Source: SVTX01 sp045577415
Lineage (GTDB): Bacteria; Bacillota; Clostridia; Oscillospirales; CAG-272
DNA: 16,032 nt
Direction: 5' to 3'
Assembly (NCBI GenBank): GCA_045577415.1
Contig: JAZNII010000036.1
Span: 1 to 16,032, forward strand
The number at the start of each line of letters is the position of its first letter. The stretch's first letter is position 1. Below the pieces are notes generated by a model that searched no databases, had not been told where the DNA came from, and saw only the letters and a list, made by a program, of their open reading frames with translations. This document shows positions 8,245-14,212 of the stretch, one piece after another. Position numbers and translations under genes: made by a program.

Positions 8245-9137
8245 GTGTAAATCTTTGCGGCATAGAGCTTGATAACCCCATAATTCCCGCATCGGGTACA
8301 TTTGGATTCGGTTACGAGTTCGCCGAGCTTTACGACATCAATATGCTTGGTACATTCTCTTTTAAGGGAACTACCAAAGACCCCAGATTCGGCAATCCTA
8401 CGCCCAGAATCGCGGAAACTCCTAACGGTATGATAAACGCGGTCGGTCTCCAGAACCCCGGTGTTGAAAAGGTCATTTCCGAGGAATTACCCAAGCTTGC
8501 AAAATGCTTCAACAAGCCCGTTATGGCTAATGTTTCGGGATTCTCTGTTGAAGAATACGTTTATACATGCGAAAAAATCGACAAATGCCCCCAGGTCGGC
8601 TGGATCGAGGTCAACGTAAGCTGTCCTAACGTCCACGGCGGCGGAATGGCGTTTGGTACAAGCGCCGAGGGTGCGGCAGAGGTAACGAGAGCGGTTAAGG
8701 CGGTAACGACTAAGCCTATTATTGTAAAGCTTTCTCCTAACGTCACCGACATCGTTTCTATCGCAAAGGCTTGCGAGGAGGCGGGCGCTGACGGTATCAG
8801 CCTTATAAATACCCTTCTCGGTATGAGAATCGATCTCCGCACCAAGAAGCCTGTAATCGCCAACAAGATGGGCGGCTTTTCGGGATCTGCTATCTTCCCC
8901 GTAGCGGTGAGAATGGTTTATCAGGTATCCCACGCGGTCAATATTCCCGTAATCGGTATGGGCGGAGTTTCCTCTGCCGAGGACGTAATTGAGATGATGC
9001 TTGCGGGTGCTACCGCGGTGCAGGTGGGTGCTCAAAATCTCGTCGATCCCTTCGCTTGCAAAAATATCATTGAGGATCTGCCTCGCGTCATGGAAAAATA
9101 CCGCATTGAGTCGCTTGAAGGACTCAAAATCGATTGA
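8232..9137 (+). CDS. pyrD: Dihydroorotate dehydrogenase B (NAD+), catalytic subunit
   Basis: FMN enzyme oxidising dihydroorotate to orotate, step 4 of UMP synthesis, class 1B. The 301-residue TIM barrel has PASGTFGFG near the N-terminus, Lys in FSFKGTT, the substrate-binding MINAVGLQNPG (67-77), the class 1 catalytic Cys131 in NVSCPNVHGGG, and the FMN phosphate site GMGGVSSAEDV. A Cys rather than Ser as base, together with the neighbouring pyrK, marks the NAD-linked 1B type. The start at 8232 has AAGGAGG at 8218-8224 with 7 nt spacing, inside the end of pyrK; the overlap is 13 nt. A second ATG at 8241 is possible but is less well spaced from the ribosome binding site. Confidence 0.96.
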   Translation: MGKMSVNLCGIELDNPIIPASGTFGFGYEFAELYDINMLGTFSFKGTTKDPRFGNPTPRIAETPNGMINAVGLQNPGVEKVISEELPKLAKCFNKPVMANVSGFSVEEYVYTCEKIDKCPQVGWIEVNVSCPNVHGGGMAFGTSAEGAAEVTRAVKAVTTKPIIVKLSPNVTDIVSIAKACEEAGADGISLINTLLGMRIDLRTKKPVIANKMGGFSGSAIFPVAVRMVYQVSHAVNIPVIGMGGVSSAEDVIEMMLAGATAVQVGAQNLVDPFACKNIIEDLPRVMEKYRIESLEGLKID

Positions 9138-9169
9138 TCAAGTAAATAATTTGAAAGGATATATAGAAA

Positions 9170-9868
9170 ATGGGAAAAGACGTAATTATCGCCTGTGATT
9201 TCGACAGCGCGGAAAAGACATTTGCATTCCTTGACAAGTTCACCGGCAGAAAGCCCTTCGTCAAGATCGGTATGGAGCTTTACTATGCGGAGGGCCCTTC
9301 CATAGTAAAGGAAATTAAGGCGAGAGGACATAAGATATTCCTTGACCTCAAGCTTCACGACATCCCCAACACGGTTAAAAAGTCTATGGCGGTGCTTTCT
9401 CGCCTTGACGTTGATATGACTAACCTTCACGCCGCAGGCACCAAGAGAATGATGGAGGCGGCAATCGAAGGCTTGACAAGACCTGACGGAACTCGCCCTA
9501 TGCTTATCGCGGTAACTCAGCTTACCAGCACCGATCAGGAGAGCATGGAGAACGACCTTCTCATCAAGGAGCCTATCGACAAGGTGGTTATGCACTACGC
9601 TCACAATGCTATGGAGGCAGGCCTTGACGGTGTCGTTTGCTCGCCCCTTGAGGCAGGCAAGGTTCATGACACCTGCGGAGCGGGATTTGTCACCGTAACC
9701 CCCGGCGTAAGATTTGCTGACGGCGACATCGGCGACCAGAAGAGAGTTATGACTCCCGCCGAGGCGAAGAAGATCGGCTCGGACTACATTGTTGTAGGCA
9801 GACCCATTACTGCTGCCCCCGACCCTGTTGCGGCATACGAGCGTTGCATCACAGAATTTGTTGATTAA
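9170..9868 (+). CDS. pyrF: Orotidine 5'-phosphate decarboxylase
   Basis: Cofactor-free decarboxylation of OMP to UMP, the last step of the pathway. The 232-residue protein carries the catalytic array Lys32, Asp59, Lys61 and Asp64 (FVKIG and FLDLKLHDIPNTV), and the phosphate-binding end VGRPITAAPDP near residue 210. Length and motifs are those of the short bacterial group 1 enzyme, not the longer actinobacterial or eukaryotic types. AAAGGA at 9154-9159 precedes the ATG. It lies 32 nt after pyrD, and its stop codon at 9866-9868 overlaps the pyrE ribosome binding site. Confidence 0.96.
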   Translation: MGKDVIIACDFDSAEKTFAFLDKFTGRKPFVKIGMELYYAEGPSIVKEIKARGHKIFLDLKLHDIPNTVKKSMAVLSRLDVDMTNLHAAGTKRMMEAAIEGLTRPDGTRPMLIAVTQLTSTDQESMENDLLIKEPIDKVVMHYAHNAMEAGLDGVVCSPLEAGKVHDTCGAGFVTVTPGVRFADGDIGDQKRVMTPAEAKKIGSDYIVVGRPITAAPDPVAAYERCITEFVD

Positions 9869-9879
9869 GGAGAATAAAA

Positions 9880-10536
9880 ATGGAACAGTACAAAAGAGAA
9901 TTTATACAGTTTTTGGAGAACGCGGGAGTGCTGAAGTTCGGTGACTTCACCGCAAAGAGCGGACGTAAGATCCCCTATTTCATAAACGCGGGAATGATCA
10001 AGACGGGAAGCGACATCGCAACCCTCGGTGAGTTCTACGCAAAGGCTTACCTTGAAAAGCTCGGCGAGAAGAAGGCGGTTCTTTACGGTCCTGCTTACAA
10101 GGGCATTTCTCTGTCGGTCTCCGCGGCGGTTGCTCTTTCCAAGAACGGTCTTAACGTCCCCTTCTTCTTCAACCGTAAGGAGGTCAAGGACCACGGCGAG
10201 GGCGGCGTATTCGTAGGCTACGTTCCCACCCCCGGTGAGGAGATCGTTATTATCGAGGACGTTATTACCGCAGGCACCGCGATCCGAGAGAGCATGGAGA
10301 TCCTCTCTCACCTTGAAGGAACAAAGGTTGCAGCTACCTTCATCATGGTTGACCGTAAGGAAAAGGGTCAGGGCGAGAAGGGCGCTATGCAGGAGATCGA
10401 GGAGCAGTTCGGCTTCCCCGTATACTCCATCGTAGACGTTTACGACATCATCGAGTATCTTGAAGAGGACGAAAAGAACGCCGAGAACGTTCAGAGAATA
10501 AAGAACTATCTTGCGATCAACGGCGCAAAGGCTTAA
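9880..10536 (+). CDS. pyrE: Orotate phosphoribosyltransferase
   Basis: Joins orotate to PRPP to give OMP, the substrate of PyrF. The 218-residue protein shows the PRPP-binding signature IIEDVITAGTA (124-134) and the mobile catalytic loop FNRKEVKDHGEGG (97-109). The N-terminal GDFTAKSGRKIPYFINAG is typical of the family. The ribosome binding site AAGGAG (9867-9872) includes the last two bases of the pyrF stop codon, and only 11 nt separate the genes, so PyrF and PyrE, the two steps often fused into UMP synthase in eukaryotes, should be made in step. Confidence 0.96.
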   Translation: MEQYKREFIQFLENAGVLKFGDFTAKSGRKIPYFINAGMIKTGSDIATLGEFYAKAYLEKLGEKKAVLYGPAYKGISLSVSAAVALSKNGLNVPFFFNRKEVKDHGEGGVFVGYVPTPGEEIVIIEDVITAGTAIRESMEILSHLEGTKVAATFIMVDRKEKGQGEKGAMQEIEEQFGFPVYSIVDVYDIIEYLEEDEKNAENVQRIKNYLAINGAKA

Positions 10537-10565
10537 TTGCCGAATCAATAAAAGAAAGGTAAATT

Positions 10566-11657
10566 ATGAGACATCTTATTGATATTCAAGAGCTGTCCAC
10601 CGCGGAGATCGAGGAGCTTGTGAGGGTTGCCGAGGATATAATCGCGAATCCCAAAAAGTATGCCGAGAGCTGTCACGGTAAGAAGCTGGCTACGCTTTTC
10701 TTCGAGCCGTCAACAAGAACCAGACTTTCCTTTGAGGCGGCTATGTATGAGCTTGGCGGAAACGTTCTTTCTATGTCAAGCGCAGGCTCGTCGAGCGCGG
10801 CGAAGGGTGAGAGCGTTGCCGACACCGCAAAGACGGTCTCCTGTTACGCTGACATTATCGCTATGCGTCACCCCAAGGAGGGTGCGCCTTATGTGGCTTC
10901 GATGAATTCCTCCATTCCCGTTATCAATGCGGGCGACGGCGGTCACAATCACCCCACACAAACCCTTGCAGACCTGCTCACTATCTGGCGCGAAAAGGGA
11001 AGATTTGATAACCTTACCGTCGGATTTTGCGGCGACCTGAAATACGGACGCACGGTTCACTCGCTTATAAGCGCACTGTCACGGTACACGGGCATCAAGG
11101 CGGTGCTTATATCCCCCGAGGAGCTTAAGCTTCCGAGCTACGTCAGAGAAGAATATCTTGAAGACATGGGAATTGAGTACAAGCAGACCACCGACCTTCT
11201 TGAGGTGATGCCCGAGCTTGATATTCTCTATATGACGAGAGTTCAGCGCGAGAGATTTCCGAGTGAGGAGGATTATCTCCGTCTTAAGGATAGCTATATA
11301 CTTACTCCCGAAAAGCTTGAAACTGCAAAGAGCGATCTTTCAATCCTTCACCCTCTGCCAAGAGTAAACGAGATTGCGGTGGCGATCGATAACGATCCCA
11401 GAGCCTGCTATTTCAAGCAGGTGCTTAACGGCAAATATATGAGAATGTCGCTCATTCTCAAGCTGCTTGCAAGCCGCGACGAGACGCTTGACGCAGAGAG
11501 CGGCGAATATACGGGTGAGTTCACCTGCCGCAACGCGCGTTGCATTACGACAACAGAGCAGGAGCTTCCCCAGCGCTTTAAGCTGACCGACAAGCAAAAC
11601 GGTATTTACCGTTGCGTTTATTGCGAGGTCAAGGCAAAAGAGGATAAGTTGATATAA
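10566..11657 (+). CDS. pyrB: Aspartate carbamoyltransferase with C-terminal PyrI-like zinc domain
   Basis: Condenses carbamoyl phosphate and aspartate, step 2 of UMP synthesis. Residues 1 to about 308 are a complete catalytic chain: FFEPSTRTRLSFEAA (45-59) binds carbamoyl phosphate, Lys80 in SSAAKGES is the residue contributed by the neighbouring subunit, HNHPTQTLADL (127-137) and HPLPRVNEI (262-270) follow. The last 50 or so residues are extra. They contain C321-x4-C326-x23-C350-x2-C353, with CI after the second Cys and CVYCE at the end, matching the spacing of the zinc ligands of E. coli PyrI (Cys109, 114, 138, 141). The nucleotide-binding half of PyrI is absent, and no separate pyrI is present. 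GAAAGG at 10554-10559 precedes the ATG. It is the last gene of the operon. Confidence 0.95.
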   Translation: MRHLIDIQELSTAEIEELVRVAEDIIANPKKYAESCHGKKLATLFFEPSTRTRLSFEAAMYELGGNVLSMSSAGSSSAAKGESVADTAKTVSCYADIIAMRHPKEGAPYVASMNSSIPVINAGDGGHNHPTQTLADLLTIWREKGRFDNLTVGFCGDLKYGRTVHSLISALSRYTGIKAVLISPEELKLPSYVREEYLEDMGIEYKQTTDLLEVMPELDILYMTRVQRERFPSEEDYLRLKDSYILTPEKLETAKSDLSILHPLPRVNEIAVAIDNDPRACYFKQVLNGKYMRMSLILKLLASRDETLDAESGEYTGEFTCRNARCITTTEQELPQRFKLTDKQNGIYRCVYCEVKAKEDKLI

Positions 11658-11694
11658 TTTTAAAGGGAGAGCATCTTGGCTCTCCCTTTAAAAT
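11657..11694. terminator. Bidirectional intrinsic terminator
   Basis: A 16-bp perfect stem (11657-11672 with 11679-11694) around the 6-nt loop ATCTTG. The core is GGGAGAGC/GCTCTCCC with A/T-rich ends, so each strand shows a U-rich tail. It touches the pyrB stop codon on one side and lies 1 nt beyond the stop of the convergent hydrolase gene on the other, so it serves both. Confidence 0.9.
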
Positions 11695-11695
11695 T

Positions 11696-12589
11696 CTAAT
11701 TGTAATAATGAAACCATTCCTCGCGGCTCATTCGGAATGCGGTCAGGCTTTCAAGATCAAGGTGAGCGTTTTTCATTCTTACTCCCCGTATCTTGCGGCA
11801 GGAATAGGTCGTGAAATAATAGGTCAGCCTCTCGGTGTCCATGCAGGAGGTGTAGACGGTACGAAGCTTTCGTTCATCTGCTTTGAAAAGCCCGTTTGGC
11901 TGATTGACAGTACCCATAATATGGAAAAATCTCGAAATCGATTCGGTCTTGCTCTCCGCCGTATCGGTGTGCGTTTTGGCGTTGACGGCTCTGATGAAGC
12001 GAGACGTAGACGAGAGATCTCCGAGGATGTGATCTCCGTGTTCTTCGAGGATGTTGTGCTGCGTTGGAAAATCGGGAGCGTTGGTCAGAACACCCGTGGC
12101 ATTGTCGTATATTTTTAATCCGTCCTTGACCGACTCTATCACGAAGGACTGTTTAGCATCGCCCACGAGCCAGTGTAGGGGAGTGGATGGAAGCTGACTT
12201 GAAAAGCTTTCGGGAGTTACATTGGTATTTTCAAGAGCCTTTTTTGCCTCCTCCGCGCTCTCAAAATTACACAATATCCAAGGGATCAGCTCAAAGGATG
12301 CAAGATTGCGTTGCGTTCGCTTCTTTTCGTGATATACGGCAAGATCGGGAAAGCGCAGAGTCGCCGCGCAAAGTCCCTTTTCATTCATGCCGTCGTAGTA
12401 GAGCGGAGTACCGTCCGCTATATGTGCCGCGCCGATAATGGCAAAATGCTCCTGTCTCTTGCCCTCGTGTATAAAGGAAAATGGAAATCGGCGGGGAGTT
12501 ATGACGACCTTTTCGTCATAAGAATATTCAAGATCAAGAGTCCTGCCGAAAAGATGAAAGCTTGACGTTTCGTTTATTGCGGTACACAT
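11696..12589 (-). CDS. Choloylglycine hydrolase family protein (Ntn-hydrolase; linear amide C-N hydrolase)
   Basis: Family of bile salt hydrolases (BSH) and penicillin V acylases, which cut linear amide bonds using an N-terminal Cys. Residue 2 is Cys, exposed once Met1 is removed. Other family residues: Arg16 and Asp19 in FGRTLDLEYS, DGMNEKGL (66-73), PLHWLVGD (137-144), Asn170 in VLTNAPDF, and Arg197 in SSTSRFIR. No signal peptide, so cytoplasmic. Two oddities: the place of BSH Asn82 (LNFP) is Arg79 (LRFP), and the stretch between Asn170 and Arg197 is 27 residues where I recall about 50 in BSHs, removing most of the loop used for tetramer assembly. At 297 residues it is shorter than typical BSHs (about 315-330). 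Bile salt activity should therefore not be assumed. AAGGAG (12595-12600) precedes the start. I see no convincing promoter in the 94-nt gap before it. Confidence 0.85.
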   Translation of the reverse strand: MCTAINETSSFHLFGRTLDLEYSYDEKVVITPRRFPFSFIHEGKRQEHFAIIGAAHIADGTPLYYDGMNEKGLCAATLRFPDLAVYHEKKRTQRNLASFELIPWILCNFESAEEAKKALENTNVTPESFSSQLPSTPLHWLVGDAKQSFVIESVKDGLKIYDNATGVLTNAPDFPTQHNILEEHGDHILGDLSSTSRFIRAVNAKTHTDTAESKTESISRFFHIMGTVNQPNGLFKADERKLRTVYTSCMDTERLTYYFTTYSCRKIRGVRMKNAHLDLESLTAFRMSREEWFHYYN

Positions 12590-12642
12590 AGTCGCTCCTT
12601 CGTTTTTTGATTATTATTTGCAGTTTTTGCCCCATTAATACG

Positions 12643-12675
12643 AAAACCGCAGATCACTAAACGATCTGCGGTTTT
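12643..12675 (-). terminator. Intrinsic terminator after the YwaF-like gene
   Basis: A 13-bp perfect stem, AAAACCGCAGATC (12643-12655) with GATCTGCGGTTTT (12663-12675), and a 7-nt loop. It lies 8 nt beyond the stop of the minus-strand membrane protein gene. In that direction the stem ends in a TTTT run. It should separate that gene from the hydrolase gene further along the same strand. Confidence 0.85.
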
Positions 12676-12683
12676 TAAAATAT

Positions 12684-13520
12684 TCAAGCCTCATTAAGGC
12701 GTGCCAATCTTTTTCTTTTCTGAACTCTGAAGAAGAAATAGACGAAATAGAATCCCGTAATATAGATGATAAAGAGCGCCCAAACAAGGATAGGATAGAG
12801 AACGGGGTGACCGCCTACCCAGTTAAAGACTATGTCATAGGGGGTTCCGTCGCCTCTCATTAGGAACATATAGTTGTAATCAATAATTCTGTTGACTATG
12901 TACGCAGCGATGCAGAATCCTGTAAGAATGGTAAAGGTTATCCAGATGTTTCGTTTTTTCATGCTCGCCATTTTTGAAATAACGATGTAGAGAGAAGCAA
13001 ATCCGGATATCGAGTGTGTAATGCCGGAGATCACATTGTCGAATGAGATAACGGGATAGCAAGCGTAGTTCTGACCTGCGAAATATGTACCCATGATCGC
13101 GCCGAGTATTCCGAAGATAAAAACGAAATCGAGAGCGGCGTTTTTCAGTCTGCCCTTTGCGAATGCGGCAAGGGGAATAGTGATAAGCTGAATGCTGCAG
13201 AGAAAAAGCGGCAGGTCATGGAGCCAGTTCATCGGGTTCTCGGTGACAAAGCAAAGCATTATTATCTTGAAAAGCTCGAGCGAGTCGATAAGTATTGCCG
13301 TGATGATAAGAACCTTGTTTCGCTCCTTTATGTCTTTTTTCTTGTAAACAAGTCCTAACCAAACTGCCATGCCGACCATTATTATCATAAGTGAGGTAAC
13401 AAAGGTCAAATGCTGCCACGACATATAGCCCTCAGGCACCCTGGTGTAGCCGCCGAATCCAAAAAATTCCTTTATGCCAAAGGCGAAACCGTTCCAAAGG
13501 GAATTGAAAAAAATGTCCAT
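12684..13520 (-). CDS. YwaF-like (TMEM164/YwaF family) integral membrane protein
   Basis: A 278-residue polytopic membrane protein of unknown function. Hydrophobic segments lie at about residues 37-59, 69-91, 103-122, 127-148, 163-184, 192-210 and 240-264, giving seven helices. The basic C-terminal tail (RVQKRKRLARLNEA) suggests a cytoplasmic C-terminus. Family-like signatures are LPLFLCSIQ (103-111), a His in the ITHSISG segment, and NYMFLM (216-221) before the last helix. The family link is by motif recognition, not alignment. GGAG (13528-13531) is 7 nt before the ATG. It has its own promoter at 13606-13634 and a terminator directly after it, so it is probably transcribed alone. Nothing nearby suggests a substrate. 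Confidence 0.8.
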   Translation of the reverse strand: MDIFFNSLWNGFAFGIKEFFGFGGYTRVPEGYMSWQHLTFVTSLMIIMVGMAVWLGLVYKKKDIKERNKVLIITAILIDSLELFKIIMLCFVTENPMNWLHDLPLFLCSIQLITIPLAAFAKGRLKNAALDFVFIFGILGAIMGTYFAGQNYACYPVISFDNVISGITHSISGFASLYIVISKMASMKKRNIWITFTILTGFCIAAYIVNRIIDYNYMFLMRGDGTPYDIVFNWVGGHPVLYPILVWALFIIYITGFYFVYFFFRVQKRKRLARLNEA

Positions 13521-13605
13521 TGTTTGTCTCCGTTGTTTTAATGAAATATTGTTGTTCTGAATCTTTTTGGGTTCATATCTGTCAAGCTTTGCGGAAATCT
13601 GTCTT

Positions 13606-13634
13606 ATTATATCATATATTTTTTCGCTTGTAAA
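13606..13634 (-). promoter_or_regulatory. Sigma-A promoter of the YwaF-like gene
   Basis: On the minus strand TTTACA (13634-13629), a 17-nt spacer and TATAAT (13611-13606), preceded by TGA, match the extended -10 consensus. The start should fall near 13599, leaving a leader of about 79 nt before the ATG at 13520. Confidence 0.8.
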
Positions 13635-13683
13635 TACATATAGGCTTATTTCAAAATTTATTTTGCGGTTTTGGCAAAAAGTA

Positions 13684-13712
13684 TTGACAATTTGCCTGGG
13701 ATTTGATATAAT
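13684..13712 (+). promoter_or_regulatory. Consensus sigma-A promoter of tRNA-Gln
   Basis: TTGACA (13684-13689), a 17-nt spacer and TATAAT (13707-13712) with TGA before the -10. All hexamer bases match consensus. The start should fall about 11 nt before the mature tRNA, typical for a stable RNA gene. It is divergent from the YwaF-like gene promoter about 50 nt away. Confidence 0.9.
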
Positions 13713-13729
13713 AATACGGTTGAATAGAT

Positions 13730-13804
13730 TGGGATGTCGCCAAGCGGTAAGGCACTAGACTTTGACTCTAGCATTCGTCAGTTCAAATCTGGCCATCCCA
13801 GCCA
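13730..13804 (+). tRNA. tRNA-Gln (UUG)
   Basis: The acceptor stem TGGGATG/CATCCCA pairs over 7 bp. The anticodon stem is CTAGA/TCTAG with loop CTTTGAC, placing anticodon TTG at 13762-13764, which reads CAA. The T arm is GTCAG-TTCAAAT-CTGGC with one G-U pair. Discriminator G at 13801 is followed by an encoded CCA (13802-13804). It has its own promoter and a terminator 41 nt downstream, so it is a single-gene unit. Confidence 0.95.
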
Positions 13805-13844
13805 TGTTGAGTGTCTGATTTAGATGCAGGCACGAAAAAACGAG

Positions 13845-13880
13845 AAAAGCGGAGATTTCGAGAGATTTCTCCGCTTTTTT
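13845..13880 (+). terminator. Intrinsic terminator after tRNA-Gln
   Basis: AAAAGCGGAGA (13845-13855) pairs with TCTCCGCTTTT (13868-13878) across a 12-nt loop and continues into a run of six T (13875-13880). Position and U-tract fit termination of the tRNA precursor. Confidence 0.85.
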
Positions 13881-13909
13881 CGACTCTAAAGTTTTTCAGA
13901 ATTTTGTAG

Positions 13910-13967
13910 ATGCATTTCGGGCATTTCGGGTCTGTAGACAGATTCGAACCAGCGAAATGCATTTTTT
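13910..13967 (+). repeat. Structured inverted repeat with T-tract, possible second terminator
   Basis: ATGCATTTCG (13910-13919) pairs exactly with CGAAATGCAT (13953-13962), followed by T to 13967. Inside is a perfect 12-nt palindrome, TCTGTAGACAGA (13931-13942), and the 10-nt unit GCATTTCGGG is tandemly repeated (13912-13921 and 13921-13930), so two alternative outer stems can form. It could be a back-up terminator or part of a decayed element. Confidence 0.5.
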
Positions 13968-14105
13968 GATATAGATTCCCCACAGAACCAAAACCGTGGA
14001 CAGATTCGAACTACCACACACTTTCTGAAGCCTTTCCAAAAACCTTCCAGTTCAAAATTTATTTACAAAGCCATAGCTGTAAAGGCATTTTGGACAGATT
14101 TGGAC
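13937..14105. repeat. Three degenerate copies of a GACAGATTyGrAC motif (antisense T-arm-like)
   Basis: GACAGATTCGAAC occurs at 13937-13949 and 13999-14011, and GACAGATTTGGAC at 14093-14105. Read on the minus strand these give GTTCGAATCTGTC, like a tRNA T arm. The third copy continues with TAACGCAT, close to the complement of the tRNA-Gln T-arm region (CAGATTTGAACTGACGAAT). No complete second tRNA can be folded around any copy. Possible tRNA relics or remains of an integration site. The rest of the 13881-14112 gap holds no recognised gene. Confidence 0.5.
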
Positions 14106-14112
14106 TAACGCA

Positions 14113-14141
14113 TAGACTAATTCACAAATTTATGATATAAT
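14113..14141 (+). promoter_or_regulatory. Probable sigma-A promoter of the sigma factor gene
   Basis: TAGACT (14113-14118, four of six consensus bases), a 17-nt spacer and TATAAT (14136-14141) preceded by TGA. The predicted start near 14148 leaves a leader of about 65 nt before the GTG start codon. Confidence 0.65.
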
Positions 14142-14154
14142 TATAAAAAAGTTC

Positions 14155-14179
14155 CAACCTTTTTCAAAATCCGTGTCTA
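14155..14179 (+). promoter_or_regulatory. Candidate ECF-type promoter in the leader of the sigma factor gene
   Basis: CAACCTTTTT (14155-14164) and CGTGTCTA (14172-14179) resemble an ECF sigma promoter: an AAC-type -35 element about 15-16 nt from a CGTC-like -10 element. It lies directly upstream of a gene for an ECF sigma factor, as expected for autoregulation. This rests on pattern resemblance only. Confidence 0.4.
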
Positions 14180-14212
14180 TATGGGTGAAAGCTTTCAACG
14201 AGGTACAAACAA

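Noticed and set aside
12600..12642. Promoter for the hydrolase gene on the minus strand
   Set aside because: Only weak AATAAT-like -10 candidates without a -35; not supportable although the upstream terminator implies one exists.
13580..13585. Second minus-strand promoter with a perfect TTGACA before the YwaF-like gene
   Set aside because: No acceptable -10 hexamer lies 16-18 nt downstream; the promoter at 13606-13634 is far better.
13930..14110. CRISPR-like array or second tRNA gene
   Set aside because: Repeats are 13 nt, degenerate and unevenly spaced (62 and 94 nt), and no acceptor or anticodon stem can be built around them.
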